64,000 nt of DNA from Salinisphaera sp. (GTDB taxonomy: Bacteria > Pseudomonadota > Gammaproteobacteria > Nevskiales > Salinisphaeraceae). Positions within the stretch are counted from its first letter, which is position 1. Each line of letters starts with the position of its first letter. Below, in pieces: positions 9,593-18,322 of the stretch. The stretch is taken from NCBI GenBank assembly GCA_027858915.1, contig JAQIBT010000055.1:1-64000 (forward strand). Reading direction: 5' to 3'. The notes beneath the pieces are model-generated. The model saw only the letters and a program-made list of their open reading frames with translations. It searched no databases and was not told the DNA's origin. Made by a program: the position numbers and the translations under genes.

Positions 9593-9612
9593 CTTTGAAT
9601 GTCGATCTTTGT

Positions 9613-9641
9613 TTGACAGCGGTCAGGCCGAAGAGTAATTT
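9613..9641 (+). promoter_or_regulatory. Sigma70-type promoter of the copZ-csoR-copA operon
   Basis: TTGACA (9613-9618) and TAATTT (9636-9641) are separated by exactly 17 bp. The expected start lies about ten bases further on, just before the CsoR-type palindrome at 9659. A repressor bound there would block initiation or early elongation. Confidence 0.7.
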
Positions 9642-9658
9642 TTCGGACACATCCTAAC

Positions 9659-9676
9659 CCACCCCCCGTGGGGTGG
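9659..9676. promoter_or_regulatory. CsoR-type operator palindrome
   Basis: CCACCCC-CCGT-GGGGTGG, with seven-base arms and a four-base centre. It closely resembles the known Mycobacterium tuberculosis CsoR operator, which has the same CCACCCC and GGGGTGG arms. It lies between the divergent DUF4396 and copZ-like genes and immediately upstream of a csoR-family gene, so autoregulation is expected. Control of the leftward run from the same site is an inference. Confidence 0.85.
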
Positions 9677-9696
9677 AGCAACCCGTGGAGGTCCCG

Positions 9697-9900
9697 ATGA
9701 CCAAGCTGAAGATCGAAGGCATGAGCTACCAGCACTGTGTCAAGAGCGTCGATGCCGCGCTTTCGGACGTGCCCGGCGTGGATCGAGTCGTCGCGGTGCG
9801 CCTGGACGAAGGCGAGGCCGAGGTCGAAGGTTCGGCGGACCCGAACGCCCTCGTCGCGGCCGTCGAGGAAGAAGGCTACGACGCCCGTATCTTGCAATGA
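9697..9900 (+). CDS. copZ-like: CopZ-like HMA copper chaperone with altered metal site
   Basis: 67 aa from ATG 9697, preceded by GGAGGT. It is a single heavy-metal-associated domain of normal length with the ferredoxin-like pattern (IEGMS...HCVKSVDAAL...GVDRVVAV...GYDARI). The usual CxxC reads YxxC: GMSYQHCV instead of GMSCQHCV, one G-to-A change away (TAC for TGC). The first metal-binding cysteine is therefore lost, and Cu(I) binding may be weakened or changed. It overlaps csoR by 4 bp (ATGA) and is followed by copA. Confidence 0.88.
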   Translation: MTKLKIEGMSYQHCVKSVDAALSDVPGVDRVVAVRLDEGEAEVEGSADPNALVAAVEEEGYDARILQ

Positions 9901-10196
9901 CCGACCTCAATTCTGATGAAACCCGACTGGTTCTGGATCCGGCTGTGCGTGAAGACGCGCGCAGCCGGCTCCGGTCCATCCGGGGTCACGTCGACGGCGT
10001 GCTGCGCATGCTCGAACGCGACGATGTCTACTGCGTGGATGCGCTCAAGCAGATCAAGGCGGTCAATGGTGCGCTGGCCAAGACCGGCGACATGATCTTG
10101 CGCTGCCACCTGAAACACCATGTCGTGACTGCCCATGAACGCGGCGATGACGACGCGATCGTGGCCGAACTCATGGATATTCTGAAATACCGCTAA
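9897..10196 (+). CDS. csoR: CsoR/RcnR-family metal-sensing repressor
   Basis: 99 aa, all-helical DUF156 family ([17 protein letters not shown]...[15 protein letters not shown]). Metal positions are Cys46, His71 and His75: the spacing of 25 and 29 residues matches the CsoR ligands Cys36, His61 and Cys65, but the last cysteine is histidine, and an extra Cys70 precedes His71 ([10 protein letters not shown]). C-H-H is closer to RcnR than to classical CsoR, yet the operator and the copZ/copA context are copper-type. It overlaps copZ by 4 bp and ends 16 bp before copA. It likely represses its own operon until metal binds. Confidence 0.9.
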   Translation: MTDLNSDETRLVLDPAVREDARSRLRSIRGHVDGVLRMLERDDVYCVDALKQIKAVNGALAKTGDMILRCHLKHHVVTAHERGDDDAIVAELMDILKYR

Positions 10197-10212
10197 CGCG
10201 GAGGAGGCCGAT

Positions 10213-12747
10213 ATGAGCCAGGAACCGATCCGGGACATCGATTTCGGCGTCGACGGAATGATGTGCGGCGCCTGTGTGGCCCGTGTGGAAAAGAAGCTCA
10301 AGAAGGTCGACGGCGTCCAGAACGCTTCCGTCAATCTGGCGACCGAGCGGGCCAAAGTCTCGCTCGATACCCGCGTCAACGATGTTTCCGCGCTGTTCGA
10401 TTCGGTCGCCTCGGCCGGCTACGAAGCACGTACTGAAACGATTAAGTTCAAGGTCGACGGCATGACCTGCGGCTCGTGTGTAGCGCGCGTCGAGAAAAAA
10501 CTGAGCAAGCTCGAAGGCGTGCTCGAGGCCACCATCAACCTGACGACCGAACGAGCCCGCGTGGCGTATGTGCCGGGGCTCGTTGATCAGGCACGGCTGT
10601 TCGAGAGCGTCGACAAAGCCGGCTATACCGCGGTCGCGCTCGACGACGAGAACGCCAATGCGGATGACGAATCGCCCAGCGAGGCCGACCGACTTAAGAA
10701 GGCGCTGATTCTGGCCGCGGCTTTCACGATTCCGTTGTTCGCGATCGCGATGCTGCATAGCGTGCCGTCGATCGCGAACGCGATGGATCGGCTGCTGCCG
10801 GCACGCGTCTGGACCGTCATCGAGTTGGTGCTGACCTTGCCGGTCCAGTTCTATGCCGGCTGGCGTTTCTATAGGCTCGGCTGGGGCGAAATGAAGCATC
10901 TCGCCGCGGGCATGAACAGCCTGGTGATGCTCGGCTCGAATGCGGCGTTCTTCTATTCACTGGTGGCCTTGGTGGTTCCCCAGGTCTTTCCCAGCGGCAC
11001 GGCGCACACTTATTTCGATGCGGCCGGCATGATCGTCACGCTCATTCTGCTCGGTCGCTATCTGGAAGCCGTGGCCAAGGGCCGGACCTCGCAGGCGGTC
11101 CAGGGGCTGATGCAGCTGCAGTCCAAGACAGCGCGCGTCAAACGCAACGGCGAATGGACCGAGGTCGAGCTCGACCAGGTTACCAAGGGCGATATCGTAT
11201 CCGTGCGACCCGGTGAGCGCGTGCCGGTCGACGGCACGGTACGCTCGGGCGAGAGCTATATCGACGAATCCATGATCTCCGGCGAGCCGGTGCCGGTCGC
11301 CAAACAGGCCGACGACGAGGTCGTGGGCGGCACCGTGAACCAAAATGGCACACTCGAGCTCGAGGCGACCAGCGTCGGCGGCGATACTGTCTTGTCGCAC
11401 ATCATTCGCATGGTCGAGGAAGCTCAGGCCGAAAAGCCGGCAATCCAGGCGGTGGCCGACAAGATCGCCGGCGTGTTCGTGCCGATCGTGATGGCGGTCT
11501 CGGCCGCGACGTTCGTGGGCTGGCTGATTCTTGGCCCGTCGCCCGCCCTCGCTCTGGCGTTTATCGCTGCTGTTTCAGTGTTGTTGATTGCCTGCCCCTG
11601 TGCGATGGGCTTGGCCACGCCAACCGCGATCATGGTCGGCACCGGCAAGGGCGCCTCGATGGGCGTACTGTTCCGTCGCGGTACCGCGTTGGAGCAACTG
11701 GCCGGTATCGATACCGTGGTGTTGGATAAGACCGGTACGCTGACCGAAGGCGCCCCGGCGCTCACCGAGTTGGAAACCGCGAACGGATTCGAGCGGGCCG
11801 AGGTGCTGGCCAAGGTCGCCGCCGTGGAAGCGACCAGTGAGCACCCGGTGGCGACGGCGATCGTCAAGGCCGCCCGCAGTGAAGAAATCGGGCTGTCCGA
11901 GGCGAGCCAGTTCCAGGCGCACACCGGTTACGGCGTGGAGGCCTTGGTCGACGAGCATCGGGTGCAGATCGGGGCCGAGCGCTATATGGAAAGCCTGGGC
12001 ATCGATACGTCATCGCTGGCCGAGCGAGCCGATGCACTAGCCCGTGCGGCCAAGACACCGCTGTTCGCCGCCATCGACGGGCAACTGGCCGCATTGATCG
12101 CGGTGGCCGATCCGGCGCGTGGTGAAGCCAAGCGTATGGTCAAGGCGCTGCACGAGATGGATCTGTCGGTCGCCATGCTGACCGGGGACAACGAGGCGAC
12201 GGCCCGGGCCATTGCCGAAGAACTCGGCATCGACACGGTCGTGGCCGGCGTCCTGCCGGATGGCAAATCCGACGAGATCAAACGGCTCCAGGGCGAGAAC
12301 CAGTCGGTCGCATTCGTCGGCGATGGCATCAACGATGCCCCGGCGCTCACCCAGGCCGACGTCGGCATTGCCGTCGGCAGCGGCACGGATATCGCCATCG
12401 AGTCGGGCGACGTCGTGCTGATGCGGGCCGATCTGTCGGGCGTGGTCAACGCGATCGCCCTGTCGCGGCGCACCATGCGCACCATCCGTATGAACTTCGG
12501 CTGGGCCTACGGTTACAACGTGCTGCTGATACCCTTGGCGGCCGGCGCGCTGTATCCGTTCACGGGCTGGCTGCTTAACCCCATGATCGCCGCCGGAGCG
12601 ATGAGTATTTCTAGTATCTTCGTGCTCACCAATTCGCTTCGGCTCAAGCGGTTCGAGGCGGCGTTGGCGCCGAGCCGGGAGTTACAGCCGAATGCATCCC
12701 AGGCCGAACCGGCTTCCAACGAAGCCCCCTACAACGAAGCGGCTTGA
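10213..12747 (+). CDS. copA: Cu(I)-exporting P1B-1 ATPase CopA
   Basis: 844 aa inner-membrane pump moving Cu(I) from cytoplasm to periplasm. Two N-terminal HMA domains have intact motifs ([15 protein letters not shown] near residue 16 and [15 protein letters not shown] near 83). Further on are [17 protein letters not shown] (about 460), DKTGTLTEG (about 505), a conserved [12 protein letters not shown] and the P1B-1 C-terminal pattern [11 protein letters not shown] and [15 protein letters not shown]. The start at 10213 has GGAGG upstream. It is the last gene of the copZ-csoR-copA operon, followed by a clear terminator, and appears fully functional. Confidence 0.96.
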   Translation: MSQEPIRDIDFGVDGMMCGACVARVEKKLKKVDGVQNASVNLATERAKVSLDTRVNDVSALFDSVASAGYEARTETIKFKVDGMTCGSCVARVEKKLSKLEGVLEATINLTTERARVAYVPGLVDQARLFESVDKAGYTAVALDDENANADDESPSEADRLKKALILAAAFTIPLFAIAMLHSVPSIANAMDRLLPARVWTVIELVLTLPVQFYAGWRFYRLGWGEMKHLAAGMNSLVMLGSNAAFFYSLVALVVPQVFPSGTAHTYFDAAGMIVTLILLGRYLEAVAKGRTSQAVQGLMQLQSKTARVKRNGEWTEVELDQVTKGDIVSVRPGERVPVDGTVRSGESYIDESMISGEPVPVAKQADDEVVGGTVNQNGTLELEATSVGGDTVLSHIIRMVEEAQAEKPAIQAVADKIAGVFVPIVMAVSAATFVGWLILGPSPALALAFIAAVSVLLIACPCAMGLATPTAIMVGTGKGASMGVLFRRGTALEQLAGIDTVVLDKTGTLTEGAPALTELETANGFERAEVLAKVAAVEATSEHPVATAIVKAARSEEIGLSEASQFQAHTGYGVEALVDEHRVQIGAERYMESLGIDTSSLAERADALARAAKTPLFAAIDGQLAALIAVADPARGEAKRMVKALHEMDLSVAMLTGDNEATARAIAEELGIDTVVAGVLPDGKSDEIKRLQGENQSVAFVGDGINDAPALTQADVGIAVGSGTDIAIESGDVVLMRADLSGVVNAIALSRRTMRTIRMNFGWAYGYNVLLIPLAAGALYPFTGWLLNPMIAAGAMSISSIFVLTNSLRLKRFEAALAPSRELQPNASQAEPASNEAPYNEAA

Positions 12748-12794
12748 ACCATTCCTCGGGCCAGACCCCGGGATGCGACGACTACGAACTTTAT

Positions 12795-12823
12795 CGCGCC
12801 TCGAACCGAGGCGCGTTTCTTTT
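12795..12823 (+). terminator. Rho-independent terminator after copA
   Basis: A nine-base-pair stem CGCGCCTCG/CGAGGCGCG with an AAC loop is followed by TTTCTTTT. It lies about 50 bp behind the copA stop. Confidence 0.85.
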
Positions 12824-12892
12824 ATGACATGGCTCAACATCAGTCTTGCAACATCATCGGCCGTTGGTCGCAAATAACCCTGCGTTGCGGTC

Positions 12893-13040
12893 TTACTTAT
12901 GGCCGACACTGGCCACGGCATCAAAAAACATCGCCGGCCGCTGCCAGAGCGAGTTGACGAAGATCGCGGTCACGCTGGCGGCCATGGCGACCAGCGCCCA
13001 GACCGGATAGATCAGGCCGGTGGCGGCCAGCGGTATGCCA
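12893..13040 (-). pseudogene. 3' remnant of a YPC-type P-type ATPase
   Basis: Read leftward, this encodes about 48 C-terminal residues ([40 protein letters not shown]) and a TAA stop at 12893. It is the tail of the same ATPase family as the complete gene at 55281-57716. Similarity stops near 13040 with no start or catalytic domain. It lies between the copA terminator and the arsenosugar operon, as a scar of a lost insertion or deletion. Confidence 0.85.
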
Positions 13041-13118
13041 ACTCGGGGACGGGTTTCATGGCGCTCTAACGCCAGCGGTCGTCAGGGGCTTGGTATACCA
13101 GCGGGCGAGCCGCACCGG

Positions 13119-13775
13119 CTATACACCGCAAAAATAGGCCAGGCGCAGCCCCCACATGAGAACAATGGTGCGAAGCGCACCGTTTTGCTCCCAGCGCCGG
13201 CCGGAGGTAGTCGCGCGCTCGCGCACGCAAGCTGGACGCGAGACGGCCTTGAGGCGACGGGACAGCGCGATGTCTTCCATCAGCGCCTGCCGCGGAAAGC
13301 CGCCCACGCAATCGAAAGCACGTCGTGTCACAAAAATAGCCTGATCGCCCGTCGCGATGCAGGTCAGGCGCGATCGGCGATTCATCAGCCATGCAATGAC
13401 CGGCAGCAACGGGCTTCTTCCTTCGATGCGGACGTCGAAACGCCTCCAGTCGTGGGCGCCGCCGGCCAGCGCGCGATGAATGCGGTTGTCCGCGTCTTCG
13501 GGCAACAGGGTATCGGCATGCAGGAACAACAGCACGCCGGCGCGCGCCGCCCGCGCACCGGCATTCATCTGTGCCGCGCGGCCACATGTCGTGGTCAGCG
13601 TGTGATCCGCATGGGGCATCGCCTCGGCGAGTGTGTCGTCGGTGCTGCCGCCGTCGACGACGATCACTTCGGCACCTCGGCGACGCAGCGCCGTAAGCGC
13701 TTGCAACGCGCGCGCTATGCCGGGCGCCTCGTTGAAGACCGGCAGGATGATCGACAGGGCGGGGCGCTTGTTCAT
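13119..13775 (-). CDS. Glycosyltransferase family 2, TIGR04283-like (arsenosugar-associated)
   Basis: 218 aa from ATG 13775, which overlaps the upstream oxidoreductase stop by ATGA. GT-A features are LSIILPVFNEAPGI, VIVVDGGSTDDT, the acceptor LFLHADTLLP, and GDQAIFVTRRAFDCVGGFP with MEDIALSRRLK. These match the TIGR04283 glycosyltransferases found beside ArsS. The frame ends at a TAG after LRLAYFCGV, but the same frame continues with PVRLARWYTKPL, which looks like the family's usual tail. The last 12-20 residues are probably lost through a nonsense change, perhaps without loss of activity. Confidence 0.85.
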   Translation of the reverse strand: MNKRPALSIILPVFNEAPGIARALQALTALRRRGAEVIVVDGGSTDDTLAEAMPHADHTLTTTCGRAAQMNAGARAARAGVLLFLHADTLLPEDADNRIHRALAGGAHDWRRFDVRIEGRSPLLPVIAWLMNRRSRLTCIATGDQAIFVTRRAFDCVGGFPRQALMEDIALSRRLKAVSRPACVRERATTSGRRWEQNGALRTIVLMWGLRLAYFCGV

Positions 13776-15946
13776 CCGTCGGTTGCGCGCTGCGTATCGA
13801 CGTCGCGCCGTCGGCCGCGCCGCCAGGCGTGGAAGCGTTCCAGCCAGGCGAGCACACGTTCGGGGGCATGCGCCCGTTTCCACTCGCCGGCGGCGTATTT
13901 ATTGGCCTCGATCAGGGTCGGGTAGGCATGGATGGTGCCCAGGATCTTGTTTAGGCCGAGTCCGTGGCGCATGGCGGTGACGTATTCGCCGATCAGCTCG
14001 CCGGCGTTTTCGCCCACAATCGTTGCTCCCAGCACCTTGTCCTTACCGGGCGCTGTCAGGACTTTCACGAAGCCCTGGCCTTCGCCCTCAGCGATGGCAC
14101 GGTCGAGTTCGCCGAGATCGTAGCGGGTGACTTCAAATTCTACGCCGTCTTCCTTAGCTTGGCTCTCGTTGAGCCCGACGTGGGCGATTTCGGGATCGGT
14201 AAAGGTGACCCACGGGATCACCGTATAGTCGGTCTTGAAGCGGCGGATGCCCAGAAATAGCGCGTTCACCGCGGCATACCAGGCCTGGTGGGCCGCGGCA
14301 TGGGTGAACTGGTACGGGCCGGCCACATCGCCACAGGCGAAGATGTTCGGATAACGCGTCTGCAGAAATTCGTTGACCTGCAGTGTGCGGGTCGGCGAGA
14401 TCTCAATGCCCAGTTCTTCGAGGCCGAATCCCTTGGTATTGGGCGTACGGCCCACGGCGACCAGAATTCGGTCGAAAGCGAATTCCACATCGGCGCCCCG
14501 GTGTTCACAGACCAGAACGGGCCCGGTGTCGCGGTGTTCCACGGCCTTGGCCTTGTGCTCGGTCCGCACGGCGATGCCTTCGGCGGCGAAGCGTTCGGCC
14601 AGATGTGTCGACACGTCGGCATCCTCGCGGGCCAGCAGGCGTGGCGCCATCTCGATCTGGGTGACCCGGCTGCCAAAGCGCGCGAAGGCCTGGCTGAGTT
14701 CGCAGCCGATATTGCCGCCGCCGAGCACGAGCAGGCGATCCGGCAGTTCGCGCAGATCCCATACCGTGTCCGAGGCGAGATAGTCGATGGTGTCGAGGCC
14801 CGGGATCGACGGCACCAGCGGCCGGGCACCGGTCGCTACCACGATGCTGCGCGTGGTCAGTTCGCGGCCCTCGACCGCGACCGTATAGGGCGAGGTGATC
14901 CGGGCTTCGCCCTCGATCGTATCCACGCCGAGCGACCGATAGCGCTCGATGGAATCGTGCGGGGCGATATCGGCAATGACCTCCTGGATACGTGCCATCA
15001 CGCGTGCGAAATCGACGCGTACATTCTCGGCGTGCACACCGAATTCGTCGCCACGACGCATCAGGGCGGCGATGCGGGATGAGCGAATCATCGCCTTGGA
15101 CGGCACACAGCCATAGTTGAGACAGTCGCCGCCCATACGGTGTTTTTCGATCAGGGTGACCTTGGCGCGCACGGCGGCTGCGATATAGGCGGTGACCAGT
15201 CCGGCCGAGCCGGCGCCGATGACGATCATATTGCGATCGAAATGGCGCGGTTTCGGATAGTTCCCCAGCGCCTTACGGGCCTGGATACGCTCGATGACCT
15301 TGCGTGCGACCAGCGGAAACAGGCCCAGCAGCACGAATGCACCGATCAGTCCGGGCGATAGCACATCGGCGACGCGATCGATCGCGGCGATCCGGGTACC
15401 GGCATAGACATAAACGACAGTCCCGGCGAGCATGCCGAGCTGACTGACAAGATAGAACGTAGCGGTGCGCAGCGGTGTCAGGCCCATAACCAGGTTGATC
15501 ACGAAGAATGGGAAGACCGGCACCAAGCGCAACGAGAACAGATAGAAGGCCCCGTCCTTTTCGACGCCGCGATTGATTGCTTTCAATCGTTGGCCGTACT
15601 TCTTTTGCACCCAGTCACGCAGTAGAAAACGGGCAGCCAGGAAAGCCAGGGTGGCGCCGATCGACGACGCGAATGACACAAGCAATGTCCCCCCGAGCAA
15701 GCAGAACAGGGCGCCGGCGATCAGCGTCATCACGGCGGCGCCTGGCAGCGAAAGGGCCGTGACGCAGACATAGGCAACGAAGAAAAGTGCGCTCGATACG
15801 AACGGCCGGCCGTCGACGACCGACTGGAGTTGCGCCTGCTGGGCCTTGAAATAGGCCAGATTCAGATATTGACCCAGATCGAACACGAAGAAGGCAGCGA
15901 TCGCTATGACGACCAGAAGCACCAGGACGACTTTGAGTTTGCTCAT
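13772..15946 (-). CDS. Fusion: VTT/TVP38 membrane domain + pyridine nucleotide-disulfide oxidoreductase
   Basis: 724 aa. Residues 1-215 form a TVP38/TMEM64 (SNARE-associated, DedA-like) membrane domain with several helices and RLVPVFPFFVINLVMGLT. Residues about 235-700 are a flavoprotein disulfide reductase related to mercuric reductase and dihydrolipoamide dehydrogenase: VIGAGSAGLVTAY, the redox-active GGDCLNYGCVPSKA (about 272-285), VLGGGNIGCELSQAFARFG, and IFACGDVAGPYQFTHAAAHQ. The MerA C-terminal Cys pair and N-terminal HMA are absent. It may supply reducing power at the membrane for the arsenic pathway; the substrate is unknown. It sits in an operon with DUF3047, glutaredoxin, ArsS and the glycosyltransferase. 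Confidence 0.9.
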   Translation of the reverse strand: MSKLKVVLVLLVVIAIAAFFVFDLGQYLNLAYFKAQQAQLQSVVDGRPFVSSALFFVAYVCVTALSLPGAAVMTLIAGALFCLLGGTLLVSFASSIGATLAFLAARFLLRDWVQKKYGQRLKAINRGVEKDGAFYLFSLRLVPVFPFFVINLVMGLTPLRTATFYLVSQLGMLAGTVVYVYAGTRIAAIDRVADVLSPGLIGAFVLLGLFPLVARKVIERIQARKALGNYPKPRHFDRNMIVIGAGSAGLVTAYIAAAVRAKVTLIEKHRMGGDCLNYGCVPSKAMIRSSRIAALMRRGDEFGVHAENVRVDFARVMARIQEVIADIAPHDSIERYRSLGVDTIEGEARITSPYTVAVEGRELTTRSIVVATGARPLVPSIPGLDTIDYLASDTVWDLRELPDRLLVLGGGNIGCELSQAFARFGSRVTQIEMAPRLLAREDADVSTHLAERFAAEGIAVRTEHKAKAVEHRDTGPVLVCEHRGADVEFAFDRILVAVGRTPNTKGFGLEELGIEISPTRTLQVNEFLQTRYPNIFACGDVAGPYQFTHAAAHQAWYAAVNALFLGIRRFKTDYTVIPWVTFTDPEIAHVGLNESQAKEDGVEFEVTRYDLGELDRAIAEGEGQGFVKVLTAPGKDKVLGATIVGENAGELIGEYVTAMRHGLGLNKILGTIHAYPTLIEANKYAAGEWKRAHAPERVLAWLERFHAWRRGRRRDVDTQRATDG

Positions 15947-15976
15947 GAATGTTGCCTTGGCTGATTTATCGAAGCG

Positions 15977-16684
15977 TCATTTCGAAGTGAAACGAATATC
16001 GCGGTAATACGCGCGCCCCTTGCGGCCGCTGTTGTCACAGTCGGTCATCAAGGCCACGCCATCCAGCTGCTCGAGGTCCAGTCCGTAGTAGCGTTTGAAG
16101 TCCTCGCGCACATTGCGGGATTCAGATATCCAGCGGGTTGGATCGGCCGGCGGGCCGGATTGCACCGCGACCATCATGGCCTTGTCGGTAAAGGCATTGG
16201 GCCAGTGACGACCACGGGGTTGGCTATTGGCCCAGACATAGTTGACCGCCCGCGTACGCCAGGCCAACACACCGCCGTCGTGGATGACATAGACACGGGC
16301 GGCATAATCATCGCCGCCCTTGGTCGTGCCATCCAGCCCTGCGTAGATATGGTCGACCCGCCACTGCCAACGCAGGACCGGGGTCTTGGACAGGTCCACG
16401 GATTTGCGCCGGGCAATGGCCGAGGCGGTGGCGTCGCATGTCGCCTCAAGCGCGCGCGTGGCGCCCTGGCCGACCAGCCGGTACTGGGTTTTGCCCTTGA
16501 AGGATTTATGTTCCCAGTCGGCGAGCGCGCCGGGCGCGAACATGCCTATCCTGTGCTCCGTCGCCGGCGCTGCCATAGCCACGGTCGTGAGCAGCGCGCC
16601 AGCCAGGCCGACCGCAATAACGTGCCGTCGCCTCGGCTTGTTCAGACTGGCCGCCACTCGATCTGCAGCGTTGCGCGGGGTCAC
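15977..16684 (-). CDS. DUF3047 exported protein
   Basis: 235 aa starting at a GTG that overlaps the glutaredoxin stop by 4 bp (GTGA). There is an N-terminal basic region and hydrophobic signal (HVIAVGLAGALLTTVAMAAPA). The mature part has the DUF3047 pattern: KGKTQYRLVGQGATRALEA, TPVLRWQWRVD, GDDYAARVYVIHDG and MTDCDNSGRKGRAYYRDIRF. The fold is probably a beta-sandwich, with no known activity. Being inside the arsS operon links it to arsenosugar metabolism or envelope handling by context only. Confidence 0.85.
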   Translation of the reverse strand: MTPRNAADRVAASLNKPRRRHVIAVGLAGALLTTVAMAAPATEHRIGMFAPGALADWEHKSFKGKTQYRLVGQGATRALEATCDATASAIARRKSVDLSKTPVLRWQWRVDHIYAGLDGTTKGGDDYAARVYVIHDGGVLAWRTRAVNYVWANSQPRGRHWPNAFTDKAMMVAVQSGPPADPTRWISESRNVREDFKRYYGLDLEQLDGVALMTDCDNSGRKGRAYYRDIRFTSK

Positions 16685-17049
16685 GCTGCGTCCGCGGGTG
16701 GGGTGAACCGCTTTTCCAGGTAACGAATGATATCGCCCGACTCATAAAGCCAGGTTTTGCGGGTGCCGTCTTTGATATGCAGGCAGGGAACCGTTTGGCG
16801 ACCGCCGCCCGCCAGCAGTTCGTCGTATGCGCTGGCGTCCAGGTGAATATCTCGCAGGGCGACATCGATATTGAGCCGGTCGATGGCGCGGCGTGTCCTC
16901 AAACAGTAGGGGCAGGTACGAAAGTGATAGAACACCAGCTGCCGCGCGGCCTGGTCCGCGGCCTGCTGATGCTGCGCGGATCGCTGAATCTTGCGCCCAC
17001 TGCGTGCGGGATGCAGAAAATCGAGCGTGCGTTGCAGCCATGAATGCAT
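16681..17049 (-). CDS. Glutaredoxin
   Basis: 122 aa from ATG 17049; a GTG one codon earlier is also possible, with GGAG upstream. A thioredoxin-fold domain has the dithiol active site HFRTCPYCLRTRR, followed by TVPCLHI and YESGDIIRYLEKRF. A roughly 35-residue N-terminal extension precedes it. Glutathione-linked thiol reduction would suit an arsenic pathway, for example arsenate or trivalent arsenic thiol chemistry. It is 80 bp behind arsS and translationally coupled to DUF3047. Confidence 0.92.
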   Translation of the reverse strand: MHSWLQRTLDFLHPARSGRKIQRSAQHQQAADQAARQLVFYHFRTCPYCLRTRRAIDRLNIDVALRDIHLDASAYDELLAGGGRQTVPCLHIKDGTRKTWLYESGDIIRYLEKRFTPPADAA

Positions 17050-17131
17050 CACGGGGCTCTCCTTGAGTGGCGGGGCGCGGCGGCGTAGCCGGCCGTGCGC
17101 CGGTTATCACCGGGCACCCGGTGTGTGTACA

Positions 17132-18103
17132 TTACGCGGCACCACGCAAAGCGCCGCCGCAGCTGCTGCCCTGTCCGGCGGTACAGCCATAGCAATGATC
17201 GGCCACGCTGATCGGCGCGTTGGTGAGGTCCTGCTGCAACAAGTCTCGCAAGTGCGTGTGCGGCCGGCCGGTTGCACCCAGCGGCATCTCCAGCATCTGA
17301 TTGAAATCGCAGTCGTAGACATACCCGCGCCAATCGACGCTCACCAGATCGCGGCACATCACGTTCGCCAGGTTCTCGCGGCGATAGGCGTTCTTGAGCA
17401 GCCTCATGTAGTCGCCGAACTGGTTCTTTGAAATCAGCATGCTGCCGAACCGCTTGATCGGCATGTTGGCAATCGTGAACAGGCGGTTGAACTCTATGCC
17501 GTGCTCATCGAAAAGATGCTGGCGATAATCGTCCTCCAATTGCGCCTGGGGCGGTGGCAGCGTCGCGCCGCTCGGGTTGTAGACCAGATTGAGTTCCAGG
17601 CCGCTGTCGCGTTGGCCATACCCGCGCTGGTTGAGCTGCCGCAGGGCCTCAATGCTGCGCTCGAAGACATGCTTGCCGCGCTGCTGGTCGACGTTCTGTT
17701 CCGTGTAGCACGGTAGCGAGGCCACCACCTCGACTTGGTTCTCGGCCAGAAAATCAGCGACCCACGCATAGCCGGGCTCGTTCAGGATGGTCGGGTTACA
17801 GCGGTCCATCACGTGTACGCCCAGGGACCGCGCCGCGCGCACCAGATCGCGAAAATACGGATTCATTTCCGGCGAGCCGCCGGTCACGTCCAGGGTTCGT
17901 ACGCCCTGAGTTCGAAGAAACTCAATCGCGACATCAATCGTCGCGCGATCCATCAGTTCGGTCCGCTTGGGCCCGGCCGCGACGTGACAGTGGGTACAGG
18001 CCAGATTACACAGATAACCGAGATTCATCTGCAGCGTCTGCAATGAGCGGCGGCGGATACCGGGAAAGTCTGTGTGCGCCAGGCGTGGCTTGGTATCGTG
18101 CAT
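17132..18103 (-). CDS. arsS: Arsenosugar biosynthesis radical SAM protein ArsS
   Basis: 323 aa, normal for the family. The radical SAM cluster motif is CNLACTHCHV, followed by DVTGGSPEMNPYF, and the Cys-rich C-terminal region includes CRDLVSVDWRGYVYDCDFNQ and DHCYGCTAGQGSSCGGAL. ArsS adds a 5'-deoxyadenosyl group to dimethylarsenic to make arsenosugar precursors. No obvious arsM lies beside it, so the methyl donor enzyme would be one of the other methyltransferases here or lie elsewhere. It is the first gene of the leftward operon running to 13119. Confidence 0.93.
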   Translation of the reverse strand: MHDTKPRLAHTDFPGIRRRSLQTLQMNLGYLCNLACTHCHVAAGPKRTELMDRATIDVAIEFLRTQGVRTLDVTGGSPEMNPYFRDLVRAARSLGVHVMDRCNPTILNEPGYAWVADFLAENQVEVVASLPCYTEQNVDQQRGKHVFERSIEALRQLNQRGYGQRDSGLELNLVYNPSGATLPPPQAQLEDDYRQHLFDEHGIEFNRLFTIANMPIKRFGSMLISKNQFGDYMRLLKNAYRRENLANVMCRDLVSVDWRGYVYDCDFNQMLEMPLGATGRPHTHLRDLLQQDLTNAPISVADHCYGCTAGQGSSCGGALRGAA

Positions 18104-18322
18104 CGCCGGTTCTAACTCCTCGTCGACCCGGGGGTGGGACGCTCTTGAACCCGTCTTTCACCACGATCGTTTCGTGGCTGCACCCGCCCCACTAAGGATC
18201 GGGCTCGATGGGTTTAGTCGTTGAGAGCCGAGAAAACTTACACAGGCGGCGGATTGAAGTCGGCGCAACGACAATGCGGGCGTATCATGTTATGTGGGAG
18301 CGACGGGGCATAGGTTTTGCCG

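Noticed and set aside
13772-15946. Mercuric reductase MerA
   Set aside because: It has the redox CxxxxC motif, but it lacks the C-terminal Cys pair and HMA domain and has a VTT membrane domain instead. No merT, merP or merB is near.
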